Source: an uncultured bacterium (GTDB taxonomy: Bacteria; Acidobacteriota; Thermoanaerobaculia; Multivoradales; J023). From it: a stretch of 32,597 nt of DNA. The translations under genes and the position numbers were made by a program. Positions 8,743-17,513 of this stretch are shown one piece after another. The stretch's first letter is position 1, and each line of letters opens with the position of its first letter. The notes below the pieces were generated by a model. The model searched no databases, was not told where the DNA came from, and saw only the letters and a program-made list of their open reading frames with translations. The stretch lies in contig CALFAM010000333.1 of assembly GCA_937948815.1 (NCBI GenBank), forward strand, positions 1 to 32,597. Direction: 5' to 3'.

Positions 8743-11700
8743 ATGAACCTTGCCTTCCCGCGAATGGAAACCGTATGGACTGTCGCCGCGAAGTGGACAC
8801 TCGTCTCGTTGCTCTCACTGACTGGCACCGCGACCGTTTCCCATGGACAAGAAGCGCGGGAGTTCTGGCGCAACCTGCAGCGCACAGACGACGCGACGCC
8901 CGGCTATCTCTCGAGCTTCCAGATCGCCCCGGACGGCAGTCGTTTCGTCGTCGGCAACCGTGACGGCGTCGTGACGCTTCTTCAGCGCGATGGCGAAGAC
9001 GGCGCGCTCGCGCTGTCGGCCTCATCGTTTCTCGGCGTCGTCCAGCCCCAGTTCCATCCCCATGGAAGCTTTCTCTACGCACTCGAAGGCAACGATGCGT
9101 TGGTCGTCCATGAATGGGATCGCGCCACGGATGAGCTCTCTCTCGCTCGTCGCTATGTGTTGGGGGATCCTGAGCTTCCGAGCCCGCTCGACTACTTGAC
9201 CTCGCTCGAGATCAGTCCCGACGGTAAGCATCTCTACCTTTTCTGGGGCTTGTCCCACGGCTGGCAGGCCTGGGTCGCCGACATCGACACCGAAACGGGC
9301 TTGATCTCGGCGACACGGCCGGGCGCCTCCTGGGAGATTGCCTACGGCTTCGCGCTTTCTCGCGACGGTCGCTATGCCTTGGCTCCCGGCCCTGAGCATC
9401 TCTTTGTCGAGGCGCGTGATCCAGTAACCGGTGGGCTTACCACCGACGCCTCGCTGTTTGTCGAAGGTTTCGGGCAGGTGTCGGACATCGTGCAGGATGG
9501 CGAAAGCGCGTTCCTCATCGTTCGTCCCAACGGCGTCTGGCACCTGGAGCTGAGCGCGACGGGACACACCTTGAGACCGATCCTCGACGCAACATCATGC
9601 TGTGGCGAGCCGTTCTCGCCACAGCAGGCGTTGACGCTGCCCGGCGGCAAGGTCCTCCTTGCCGCGGGATCGCAGATTGGGGTCTTCGACCGCACGAGCG
9701 AGGGTTGGTTGGCGCACCGGCAGACCCTCCAGATGGCCAACGAAGGTGCCGAGCTGGGTGATTGTGCGCTCGATCTGCGTCCGGACCGCATCTTTCTCTT
9801 CTGCGTGGCGAACCAGGGGAATGGGCGGATCGCGCTTGCTGAAGTCGAGCCGAATGGTGCGCTGCGCTCCCTCGATCGGGCACTGGGTGGTGACCGCCTT
9901 CCGGATGGCGTCTCCCAGGTCCGGACTGTGGCCGCGAGCTTGGATGGCCGCCACCTCTACGTCGGCTCGCGCGCCTTCGACCGGCGTGACGATACGTTGG
10001 CCACGGTTTCGCTCGATCCGATCCTGGGCACGATGCGAACCGTCGAGACCTTCGAAGCGGCAAGCGCGTCGCTGCCTGGCTTCTCGATCTGGGACGCGGC
10101 GATCAGTGTGGACGGCGCGTGGCTGTATGCGGCCGGCGACCTGGGCATTGATCAGTTCAGCCGTGAAGCCGGCACCGGCGTGTTGACCCATCACGAACGG
10201 TTCGTTCCCGACGATTCGCTCTTCCCGGATGGTCTCGAGAACGGCCATGCGATCGTCGCCACTCCGGATGGACGCCATCTCATTCTCGCGACGGTCCAGG
10301 ATCGGGCGACGTTCTGCCATCGGGGCACAGTCGGCTCGTTGGTCACGGTGCAGCTCGGCTCGGATGGCCGAATCGTCTCTGCCCAGGCCATGGCCAACGA
10401 AGCGGGCGTGCCCTGGCGCATGGCGCTCGCGCCGGACGGTCGTCATCTCTATGTCGTGAGCTGGGAAGGAGCGTGCACGTCGGGTGTGGAGGACGATGCC
10501 GCCGCCTTGAGCGTTTACCAGCGCGAGGACGCGTCGGGCGAGTTAGTGCTGGTGCAGACCTTGCGCGACGCGCACCGATTCTTCGCCGCTTCGAGCCTCC
10601 TTGTGAGCCCCGACGGACGCTACGTCTCGACCTGGAGTGACACGCTTTCCATCTTCCGGCGCGATGGCGTGTCCGGCAGTCTGTTGTTCTCAGACGAGCT
10701 CGGAAGCGATGTCCTGCCTCGGCCGGAGCGGGCGGTTCAGAGTCCGGACGGTCGGTGGGTGCATGGAGACGTTGCGGTCGGCACGGCACCGGCAGGGCAT
10801 CCGCTATGGGGACAGGTGACGTACCGTCGAGACTTTGCGACGGGTCTGCTCAGCCTGGCGAGCTTCGATGACACGCCGCGCCCGGCGAGCACGGCGCTCG
10901 CGCTGTCGCCGAATGGCGAGTCGCTGTTTCGGTTCGACGCTGCCGGCGTCAGCTGGCTTCAGCGCAACTGTGTCGGTTCGGACGACACGCTGTGCCTGCG
11001 ATCGGAGGATCGGTTCAAGGTCGAGGTGGATTGGCAGGACTTCGACGGCGATCGCGGACGTGGCCGGCTGGTCGCAGACGGGCAGTCCAGCCAATCGGGG
11101 CTGCTCTACTTCTTCCGTCCGGACAATTGGGAAATGCTGGTCAAGATCGTGAACGGCTGCTCGAACAACGGGCATTTCTGGGTCTTCGGCGCGGCGACCA
11201 CCAATGTCGCCTATTCTCTGCGGGTGACCGATACGTGGACGGGCACGACGGCGACGTATGAGAACGCGCTGGGCACGGCCTCGCCCGCGATCACCGACAC
11301 GACAGCGCTGGCGACCTGCGACGTATCGTCGCCCTCGGGTGTCGAGCCTCTTCCTGAGGTGCACCGGCCGGGTCAAGTGCTGCCGATCGACCGTCGAGCC
11401 GGCGCCGACGATCTACGGGTCCGGACCAAGATGGGCCAGCCCGGGAGCTGTGACGACACGGGCGAGGCCCTCTGCCTGCTCGATGGTCGCTTCCGCGCGA
11501 GCGTCCAGTGGCGCGCCTTCGATGGCCGCGAGGGTGCGGGCGCACGGGTACCGATCCCGTCGGACGACTCGGGGCTCTTCTCGTTCTTCACGCCGACCAA
11601 CTGGGAAATGTTGGTCAAGGTGATCGACGGCTGTGCCGCCAACGACCGCTTCTGGGTCTTCGGCGCCGCCAGCACCAACGTCGCCTATGACCTCACTGTC

Positions 11701-11799
11701 ACCGACACCCTGACCGGCGAGACCAGAATCTACGAGAACCCGCTGGGCACTGCGGCCCCCGCCATCGTCGACACACAGGCGTTCGCGAGCTGCCCCTAG
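8743..11799 (+). CDS. Secreted beta-propeller protein with two C-terminal Cys-containing domains (paralog 2)
   Basis: This is a 1018-residue close paralog of the preceding gene with the same order: signal peptide (core about residues 14-33, ending SHGQ), FWRN..R.DDATPG motif, propeller blades (SPDGKHLYLF, APDGRHLYVV, SPDGRYVSTW), domain A (about 738-861), a short linker and domain B (about 902-1018). I chose ATG 8743 because it gives MNL- exactly as in paralog 1 and has GGAG ten bases upstream; a longer frame from 8677 adds 22 residues with no counterpart. Similarity is highest in the two end domains and lower in the propeller, so the blades diverge while the C-terminal domains stay alike. 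Function is unknown; an extracytoplasmic location is inferred. Confidence 0.85.
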   Translation: MNLAFPRMETVWTVAAKWTLVSLLSLTGTATVSHGQEAREFWRNLQRTDDATPGYLSSFQIAPDGSRFVVGNRDGVVTLLQRDGEDGALALSASSFLGVVQPQFHPHGSFLYALEGNDALVVHEWDRATDELSLARRYVLGDPELPSPLDYLTSLEISPDGKHLYLFWGLSHGWQAWVADIDTETGLISATRPGASWEIAYGFALSRDGRYALAPGPEHLFVEARDPVTGGLTTDASLFVEGFGQVSDIVQDGESAFLIVRPNGVWHLELSATGHTLRPILDATSCCGEPFSPQQALTLPGGKVLLAAGSQIGVFDRTSEGWLAHRQTLQMANEGAELGDCALDLRPDRIFLFCVANQGNGRIALAEVEPNGALRSLDRALGGDRLPDGVSQVRTVAASLDGRHLYVGSRAFDRRDDTLATVSLDPILGTMRTVETFEAASASLPGFSIWDAAISVDGAWLYAAGDLGIDQFSREAGTGVLTHHERFVPDDSLFPDGLENGHAIVATPDGRHLILATVQDRATFCHRGTVGSLVTVQLGSDGRIVSAQAMANEAGVPWRMALAPDGRHLYVVSWEGACTSGVEDDAAALSVYQREDASGELVLVQTLRDAHRFFAASSLLVSPDGRYVSTWSDTLSIFRRDGVSGSLLFSDELGSDVLPRPERAVQSPDGRWVHGDVAVGTAPAGHPLWGQVTYRRDFATGLLSLASFDDTPRPASTALALSPNGESLFRFDAAGVSWLQRNCVGSDDTLCLRSEDRFKVEVDWQDFDGDRGRGRLVADGQSSQSGLLYFFRPDNWEMLVKIVNGCSNNGHFWVFGAATTNVAYSLRVTDTWTGTTATYENALGTASPAITDTTALATCDVSSPSGVEPLPEVHRPGQVLPIDRRAGADDLRVRTKMGQPGSCDDTGEALCLLDGRFRASVQWRAFDGREGAGARVPIPSDDSGLFSFFTPTNWEMLVKVIDGCAANDRFWVFGAASTNVAYDLTVTDTLTGETRIYENPLGTAAPAIVDTQAFASCP
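10957..11322 (+). repeat. Penultimate-domain repeat, copy A2
   Basis: This is the counterpart of 7741-8102 in paralog 2. It encodes NCVGSDDTLCLRSEDRFK and onward to the TCD that ends the domain. Confidence 0.75.
11464..11799 (+). repeat. Terminal-domain repeat, copy 3
   Basis: This is the terminal domain of paralog 2, related to 4934-5272 and 8281-8616 but more diverged in DNA. The sequence after its stop codon does not resemble the leader that follows the other two copies, so the array ends here. Confidence 0.75.
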
Positions 11800-11955
11800 C
11801 AGACACCCCATCTGCCCCATGTCCGCGAATTCCGGCAGGGCTGTCGGTATTCTCGGACAGTGATGCGTCGTCTGGCAGATCGATGCTGCGTCTTTGCCGC
11901 GTCTCGCGGCAGGCGCCGGCCTTGCAAGGGGATCCGTGTGCACGGAGACCGCAGC

Positions 11956-13449
11956 ATGGTGAAACGCATCAATGCCCAACCGCCGCGCGCGGCAACGTTC
12001 GTCTACGCCATCCTGGGGATGGTGTGGCTGGCTGGCTGGGGAGGCTTGGCCGCCCAGCCTGTGCTCGACAGAGCGCTACCAAAAGCCGCTCAGCAAGGGC
12101 CGGCCGGCTCGGAGCCGGCGACCGAAGCAGGTGCCTCTCGTCGCGATCTTTTCGCCGATACCAGCTTCTTCATCGAGCAGATTCGGGTCGACGGGCTCAA
12201 GCGTGCCTCGGAGCGCATCTTGCTGGCCGAGGCGCGCCTCGAGCCGGGTCAGGCGTATTCTGAATCCGCCTTGCGAGAGGCCGTCTTTCGGATCAACCGC
12301 CTTGCCTTCGTGCTCGACGCCCGCTTCTCACTCGAGCGTGGCAGCAAGCGGGGGGCCTTCACCCTCGTCGTCACAGTCCGAGAGATTCATCGATTCTTCT
12401 TCGGTCTCTCGGCCGAAGCGGTGATCTTCAATCCAAACGTCTTCCTGGCCGGCTCGTCCATCCGGCCGCCCTCACTCGACGATTCGACGAGCGGATTCGG
12501 TGCGACCGTCGGCGTACGCCACTTCCTTGGTAACAGCGGCATGGCATTCGCCGCAGCGAACCCAGACGGGTTCGAAGTCGGCTATGTGCAGCATGACCTA
12601 TTCGGCCGCGGGGGTTTTCTGAGTGCCACTGTGGCGCAGCGGCAGTCCTTCGAGAACCGCGTCTTCTCGCTCGGTCTCGATCCACTGTTCGCCGCGTGGG
12701 ACTTCGATCGGGCAAGCGAGCTGAGCCTCGAGGGGGGCGTGCCGATCGCCGGCAATCATGCGCTGCGCGTCCGATTCGAATACCTCGAGACGGGGAAAGG
12801 GCTCCGCGGCCAGCTTCTGCCGCAGTCATTGTTCTCGTTCTTCACCTTCAGTCTCATCGAGACCGACGACACCGAGCACCATCGGCTCGACGGGCGCTGG
12901 CTCTATGACACGACGGACGACCCGGTGCTGCCGACGCGCGGTCGTTCGGCCCACGCCGGCATCGCCCTCTCGAGCCTGCAGAGTCGACAGTCCCTGCGCA
13001 GCTTCAATCGCGGAACCTTACGCGTGCGCACGCTGCCGGAATACGATGCGCGGCTGCTCGAGGTCTTTGCTGGGGCGGTTCAGCACTGGCCGCTCAGCCG
13101 GAGGCAGTCGGTGTCGGTGGGGTTGCGTGCCAGTCTCGGGCGCTCGCGGGTAGATGGGCTGGTGGTCGACGAGGAGCCAGTCTCGGCACGCGACCTCGAT
13201 GCTCTGGCGTTGTCGGCGAATGCGCGCTACTCCTTGGCGCTCCGCAATGCGCGGCGACGCGCGGGCAAGGGCGAGGTTCGGCTGGAGCTCAACGCGGGCT
13301 ATGCGTACGAGTCGACCTCGCCCAGCCTGAGCCTGACCGGCAACCCGGTCGAGAAGATCGAGCTCGGGGCAGCCGTCGTCTACCGGACGGCCTGGGGCCT
13401 CTTCCGCTTTGGCATCACCTACCTCGACGCCCGTGAGGTCGGTCCATGA
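11956..13449 (+). CDS. Omp85-like outer-membrane barrel with one POTRA-type domain
   Basis: This 497-residue protein has a signal peptide (hydrophobic core about residues 15-31, ending GLAAQP) and a POTRA-like segment (FFIEQIRVDGLKRASERI, then RLEPGQ.YSES.LREAVFRI) at about 65-150. A beta-rich region runs to the end and contains DTTDDPVLPTRGRSA, very like the D.DDP..PtrG signature of BamA/TamA/FhaC barrels. Omp85 proteins insert or secrete outer-membrane proteins or lipids. This one is short, with a single POTRA, nearer FhaC/TamA-like or patatin-type barrels than BamA. The ATG at 11956 has GGAG eight bases upstream; a GTG at 11860 would add 32 Arg-rich residues before the signal peptide and is unlikely. 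It overlaps the next gene by four bases (ATGA), so the two are translationally coupled. Confidence 0.75.
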   Translation: MVKRINAQPPRAATFVYAILGMVWLAGWGGLAAQPVLDRALPKAAQQGPAGSEPATEAGASRRDLFADTSFFIEQIRVDGLKRASERILLAEARLEPGQAYSESALREAVFRINRLAFVLDARFSLERGSKRGAFTLVVTVREIHRFFFGLSAEAVIFNPNVFLAGSSIRPPSLDDSTSGFGATVGVRHFLGNSGMAFAAANPDGFEVGYVQHDLFGRGGFLSATVAQRQSFENRVFSLGLDPLFAAWDFDRASELSLEGGVPIAGNHALRVRFEYLETGKGLRGQLLPQSLFSFFTFSLIETDDTEHHRLDGRWLYDTTDDPVLPTRGRSAHAGIALSSLQSRQSLRSFNRGTLRVRTLPEYDARLLEVFAGAVQHWPLSRRQSVSVGLRASLGRSRVDGLVVDEEPVSARDLDALALSANARYSLALRNARRRAGKGEVRLELNAGYAYESTSPSLSLTGNPVEKIELGAAVVYRTAWGLFRFGITYLDAREVGP

Positions 13450-14183
13450 CTGGCGCGACCCAACGGCCGATGCGTACGGTCTTCGATGCGGTTGTCCGGG
13501 GGCTGGCTGTGCTCGCGAGCGGACTGGCGATCGTGCTTTTGGTCGGATCGCCGCTGCGGGCTTCGCCGCCACAGCTCGAACGGATCGGGCGAGACGTGGC
13601 GCTGATCGAGCTGCCTTCCCTGCTCGATGACGAGGAGGTCCGCGACCAACTCGAGAGCGGGCTGACCACGACCTTCGTCGTCCGCCTCACGGTGCGGGAT
13701 CGCCAGGGTCAAACGGTGCGGGGCGAAGGGTGGATCGCGACCCGCTACGAGCTCTGGGACGAGGTCTTCCTGGTCGGCACGGGCGGGCTGCTGGGCGCCA
13801 TGCGCAGCCAGCTCGAAGACTTCGAGGCACTGTCCCGCTGGTGGCGCGAGCCGGTCGGCGTGCGGCTGGCCGCACCGAGCCTGCGCCGCGAAGACCGATG
13901 GGTGGCGCGTATCGAGATCGACGTGATCCCCTTCTCCCGCGACGAGCAGCGCGATGCTCAGCGTTGGCTGGCCGATTCGCTGGCCGCGCCCGAAGCAGGG
14001 GCCACGGAATCGATCGCGTCGTCGACCAACGAGGGCGGCGATCCGTTCGGCAACGTGCTCAACCTGCTGCTGGCGACGTCGATCCGGCGCGATGCATTGC
14101 TCAGCCGCCGCTACACGGTCGAGCTTCCCGCGGCGCCGAATCCGCCTGACGTGACGCCACCGCGGGAGAATCCCGAGTCGTGA
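13446..14183 (+). CDS. DUF4390-like exported protein
   Basis: This 245-residue protein has an N-terminal signal peptide or anchor (hydrophobic about residues 16-37, ending LRASPP). The rest resembles DUF4390 proteins: a beta-rich domain with LESGLTTTFVVRL, RYELWDEVF, a middle segment FEALSRWWREP, and a closing PFSRDEQRDAQRWL. Family members in proteobacteria commonly sit just before an NtrY-type kinase and NtrX-type regulator, and the same order is seen here, which supports the call. Role unknown; it could sense or modulate the envelope for the kinase. It overlaps its neighbours on both sides by four bases (ATGA and GTGA), so it belongs to a tightly coupled operon. A low-complexity tail follows about residue 225. 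Confidence 0.55.
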   Translation: MTGATQRPMRTVFDAVVRGLAVLASGLAIVLLVGSPLRASPPQLERIGRDVALIELPSLLDDEEVRDQLESGLTTTFVVRLTVRDRQGQTVRGEGWIATRYELWDEVFLVGTGGLLGAMRSQLEDFEALSRWWREPVGVRLAAPSLRREDRWVARIEIDVIPFSRDEQRDAQRWLADSLAAPEAGATESIASSTNEGGDPFGNVLNLLLATSIRRDALLSRRYTVELPAAPNPPDVTPPRENPES

Positions 14184-15538
14184 CTCTGCGCAGCGCCCTG
14201 TGGATCTTCGCCGCGTTGGTCATCGGCGCGACGCTCGGATTCTTCCTGCTCCAGCGTCAGCTCGCGGGCGCCTGGTTCGCCCTCGGGGTTCATCCGCAGG
14301 TGCTTGCCGCGCTGGAGGCGAGCCTCGAGGACCAGAAGAGGCTCGCCAAGCTGGACGCGGCCGATGAGGAAGCGTACCGGGCGCGCTTCGAGGCGCTGCA
14401 GGCACTCTCGAACCGGCTTCAGATCCTCTCCCATGCGCGGCAGCGCATTCTCGGTCGTTTCGAGTTGCTGCTCCTGACCGTGTCGGCCGGGCTGGTGATG
14501 GCCGGTGCCGTGGTGTCGGTCTTGCGTCGGAGCCGCGACGAAGCGCGGCTCGGAAAGCTCCAGACCGCGCTGACAGCGTTGTCGGCGGGCCGGACCGACA
14601 TCGAGGTCGGGGAGCGCGCGCGTGACGTGATCGGCCGGATCGGACGCATGGTCGAAGAGACCTCCCGGCGCATGGCGCGCGATCGTCGTCGCCTGCGCGC
14701 CCTGCGCAACCTTGCCGACTGGCAGGAGGCGACCAAGCGTCACGCGCACGAGATGCGCACGCCCCTCACCGCCGCCCGTCTCGAGCTCGACCGGCTTCGC
14801 GGCTCGATTCGGCAGCAGACCGATGCGCGCGAGCCGTTGGCCAGCCTGGGCGAAGAGCTCGATCGGCTGGCGGTGTTCGCGCGCGGCTTCGCCACCTTCG
14901 GGCGCCTGCCGCGCCCGCGGCTGGAACCGTGCGACCTGGTGGTTCTGGCGCGGGACCTGGTCGAGACCTTCGCCGATGCCTGGCCGGAGCTCGATCTGGT
15001 GCTCGAGGTGGCTCGTCCGTCGACGTCGGATGCCGATGCCGATGCCGATGCCGATGGCGACGCAGCGCCGTCCTGGCCCGTGGCAGTCGACCGGGACCTC
15101 ATGCGCCAAGTGTTGGTCAACTTGTGGGATAACGCGGCGCGTGCCGTGCGGGATCGTCCGGATCCAAACCCTGAGGCGCCTGGGGCGGAGGCAGTCAGCG
15201 GCGCCAAACGCGGGCGCGTGTGCGTCACGGCGTGGACCGCACCCCTTCTCGACGGAGTCGAGCTCGATGAGGTCGGCCTCGACGTCACAGACAATGGTAG
15301 CGGCGTTGCCGAATCGATTCGCGAGCGCTTGTTCACGCCCTATGTGACGGCCTACCGCGGTGCCGGAGGCTCCGGACTGGGGCTAGCGATTTCCAAGAAA
15401 ATCCTGCTCGACCATGGAGGTGATCTCGACCTCCACGCAACGGGTCCGAGTGGAACGACGTTTCGTCTGACCCTGCCGCGTCTAACCGAGACGAGCTTGA
15501 CACCGGCGCGTCGCAACGGCGCCCGTGACGACGGCTGA
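14180..15538 (+). CDS. Membrane sensor histidine kinase, NtrY-like
   Basis: This 452-residue protein starts with GTG overlapping the previous stop. Two membrane helices (about 7-25 and 96-115) bracket a small periplasmic region of about 70 charged, helix-prone residues. A HAMP-like linker follows, then the H-box RHAHEMRTPLTAARLEL (His190 the likely phospho-acceptor) and the ATPase domain with N-box VLVNLWDNAARAV, G1 DVTDNGSGVAESI and G2 GSGLGLAISKKI. It should phosphorylate the response regulator encoded next. The DUF4390-like neighbour and sigma-54-type partner point to the NtrYX group. A run of Asp-Ala repeats interrupts the start of the ATPase domain (bases 15029-15052). I see no PAS domain, unlike many NtrY proteins. 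Confidence 0.88.
   Translation: MTLRSALWIFAALVIGATLGFFLLQRQLAGAWFALGVHPQVLAALEASLEDQKRLAKLDAADEEAYRARFEALQALSNRLQILSHARQRILGRFELLLLTVSAGLVMAGAVVSVLRRSRDEARLGKLQTALTALSAGRTDIEVGERARDVIGRIGRMVEETSRRMARDRRRLRALRNLADWQEATKRHAHEMRTPLTAARLELDRLRGSIRQQTDAREPLASLGEELDRLAVFARGFATFGRLPRPRLEPCDLVVLARDLVETFADAWPELDLVLEVARPSTSDADADADADGDAAPSWPVAVDRDLMRQVLVNLWDNAARAVRDRPDPNPEAPGAEAVSGAKRGRVCVTAWTAPLLDGVELDEVGLDVTDNGSGVAESIRERLFTPYVTAYRGAGGSGLGLAISKKILLDHGGDLDLHATGPSGTTFRLTLPRLTETSLTPARRNGARDDG
15029..15052 (+). repeat. Four tandem GATGCC hexanucleotides inside the kinase gene
   Basis: GATGCC occurs four times in a row, followed by the variant GATGGC, and encodes Asp-Ala repeats. Copy-number change would keep the frame and would only lengthen or shorten a surface loop just before the ATP-binding N-box. 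Confidence 0.9.
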
Positions 15539-15560
15539 TCCCGCACCCAGGAGTCCGAGG

Positions 15561-17024
15561 ATGACCAGAATCCTGATTGTCGAAGATGACGACAAGATCC
15601 GCGCCAACCTGATCTATCTCCTGCGCGAGGCGGGCTACCAGCCGCGGGGCGTGGCGCGGGCCGAAGATGCGTATGCCGAGATTGTCGGCCGGCGTGGACA
15701 AGGCGACGCGGAGGCGCGACCCGATGAGGCCGAGGAGAATGCTCCGGACCTTCTGCTGCTCGATGTGCGTTTGCCCGGGCTGTCCGGGGTCGAGTTGGTG
15801 CGCTCGTTGGTGGCGGCCGATCGCCTGCCGCTGACCATCATGGTGTCCGGCGAGGCCTCGATCACCGAGACGGTGGAGGCGCTCAAGCTCGGTGTGCGTG
15901 ACTTCATCGAGAAACCGTTCAGCCGCGAACGATTGCTCACGTCGATCGACCATGCCCTCCAGCACCAACGCCTGGAGCGTGAGGTTCGAGATCTGCGCGA
16001 CAAGCTGGCGAATCCACCCGGGCTGCTCGGCACGAGCGCTGCGCTGGCCGAGGTTCGTGAGTTGATCGCCAAGGCCGCCGGAACGGAAGCGAGGGTGTTG
16101 ATCCTCGGCGAGAGTGGCACCGGCAAGGAACTGGTCGCGGATGCGCTGCACCGGGGGAGCGTGCGGCGGGAGCAGCCCTTCGTCAAGATCAACTGCGCGT
16201 CGATCCCGCCTCATCTCGTGGAGTCCGAGCTCTTCGGCCACGCCCGCGGTGCCTTTACGGACGCTCGTGAGAGTCGCGCCGGGCTGTTCGAGGAGGCCGA
16301 TGGCGGCACCCTCTTCCTCGACGAGATCGGCGACATGCCGCCGGCGCTGCAGTCGCGCTTGCTGCGGGTGCTCGAGGATGGCCAGGTCCGGCGCGTTGGC
16401 GAGAGCCGGGATCGGCAGGTCGACGTGCGGGTGATCGCCGCGACCCATCGTGACCTCAGCACGGCGATGGAGGACGGCAGCTTTCGCAGCGATCTCTACT
16501 ACCGGCTGTGCAATCTACCGATCCTGCTGCCACCGCTGCGTGATCGGCAGGGGGATGTTCGTACCCTCTTCGAGCACTTCGTGGCTCATTTCCGTCGCCA
16601 GCACAAGACCGGCCGGCGGCGGGTCAGTGAAGATGTCTACGGGCCGCTCGAACGGTATTCCTGGCCTGGCAATGTCCGCGAGCTGAAAGCGTTGGCAGAG
16701 CGGTTGGTGATCTTCGGTGGGGATCCGATCTCGGCGGCTTCCCTGCCGGCTGCGATTCGTGATGGCGCCGCCACGTCCGGGAGCGACGATTCGGCAGAGG
16801 AGTACTTGCTTCGGCTGGCTCCCGGCCGCGCGCCGCTATCACTGCGTGACCTGCGCAACCGGGTCGAGCGCGAGTACGTCGAGTCGGTGCTCGAAGACAA
16901 CGGCTGGAACGTATCGAGCGCGGCCCGCAAGCTGGGCATCACGCGCACCTACCTGCATCAGAAGCTCACCGATCTCGGCCTCGAGCGGCCAGGATCAGAA
17001 GCGAGCCCCGAAGCCGAAGGATAG
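15561..17024 (+). CDS. Sigma-54-dependent response regulator (NtrC/NtrX type)
   Basis: This 487-residue protein has three parts. A receiver carries ILIVEDDD and [10 protein letters not shown] (Asp68 the likely phosphosite). The AAA+ activator domain has Walker [15 protein letters not shown] (residues 230-235), Walker [13 protein letters not shown] and the arginine region. A C-terminal Fis-type helix-turn-helix ([28 protein letters not shown]) ends it. It should open sigma-54 promoters after phosphorylation by the coupled kinase. ATG 15561 has AGGAG upstream. Two oddities: an acidic insert of about 15 residues before the phosphosite, and Asp instead of the second Gly in the sigma-contact loop GAFTGA. 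Its last 30 bases overlap the convergent gene at 16995, which carries a -24/-12 promoter. Confidence 0.92.
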   Translation: MTRILIVEDDDKIRANLIYLLREAGYQPRGVARAEDAYAEIVGRRGQGDAEARPDEAEENAPDLLLLDVRLPGLSGVELVRSLVAADRLPLTIMVSGEASITETVEALKLGVRDFIEKPFSRERLLTSIDHALQHQRLEREVRDLRDKLANPPGLLGTSAALAEVRELIAKAAGTEARVLILGESGTGKELVADALHRGSVRREQPFVKINCASIPPHLVESELFGHARGAFTDARESRAGLFEEADGGTLFLDEIGDMPPALQSRLLRVLEDGQVRRVGESRDRQVDVRVIAATHRDLSTAMEDGSFRSDLYYRLCNLPILLPPLRDRQGDVRTLFEHFVAHFRRQHKTGRRRVSEDVYGPLERYSWPGNVRELKALAERLVIFGGDPISAASLPAAIRDGAATSGSDDSAEEYLLRLAPGRAPLSLRDLRNRVEREYVESVLEDNGWNVSSAARKLGITRTYLHQKLTDLGLERPGSEASPEAEG

Positions 17025-17477
17025 ATCCGTTCCGACCACGTCGCTGGGCTCGATCCAGCGGGCACGCAGCTCGGGGCGCAAATAGAAGCGCTTGCCGACC
17101 GGGATTTCACTTCCGAAGCCCGCGCTGAACATCAAAGCGCCATCGAAGCTGGGGGTCCAGAACAAGCCCGGGCCGAAAAGGAAGAAAATGTCGTTGCGGC
17201 GTTCGGGGCGCAGGCTGAGGCGCGCGCTGACATCGAGGAGATAGACGTCCTCGTAGGCATCCTCGACCACGCTCAACGCGCCTTCCAGCGTCCACCGCCG
17301 GCTCACCTGGGCGCCGCCGCGAATGCCGTAGGTTTCGACGTTGTTGCCGCTGTCGAAAATGCCGGCGACGAAGACCTCGGCGTGAAAGCGGGTGTCGTCG
17401 TCCTGGCCGTGAAGGGCGCTGGCGCTGGCGAGCAGCACGAGCGTCAGTCCGAGTTGAATCGTGATTCTGGTCGACAT
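16995..17477 (-). CDS. Small outer-membrane beta-barrel protein
   Basis: This 160-residue protein has a clear signal peptide (MSTRITIQLGLTLVLLASASALHGQ), then alternating hydrophobic strands with aromatic ends and a C-terminal Phe (SFGFGARF), the usual outer-membrane insertion signal. The size fits an eight-strand barrel of the OmpW/OmpA-like or 'outer membrane protein beta-barrel' type; no specific function can be read. ATG 17477 has GAGGAG seven bases upstream, much better than in-frame starts further out. Its 3' end overlaps the response regulator gene by 30 bases, tail to tail. A good sigma-54 promoter lies at 17514-17529, so the adjacent regulator is a natural candidate controller. Confidence 0.7.
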   Translation of the reverse strand: MSTRITIQLGLTLVLLASASALHGQDDDTRFHAEVFVAGIFDSGNNVETYGIRGGAQVSRRWTLEGALSVVEDAYEDVYLLDVSARLSLRPERRNDIFFLFGPGLFWTPSFDGALMFSAGFGSEIPVGKRFYLRPELRARWIEPSDVVGTDLSFGFGARF

Positions 17478-17513
17478 GGTGGTTCTCCTCATGTGGTGTT
17501 CGGCAACCACAAG

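Noticed and set aside
11911-11926. Possible sigma-54 site AGGCGCCGGCCTTGCA before the Omp85-like gene
   Set aside because: Spacing is right and TTGCA is perfect, but the -24 half lacks the T and the A of TGGCA, and the leader would be only about 19 bases. Too weak to list as a promoter.
14111-15109. Minus-strand frame of 332 codons opposite the kinase gene, with GIGIGIGI repeats
   Set aside because: The repeats are the antisense of the GATGCC run, and the rest is a compositional shadow of the kinase.
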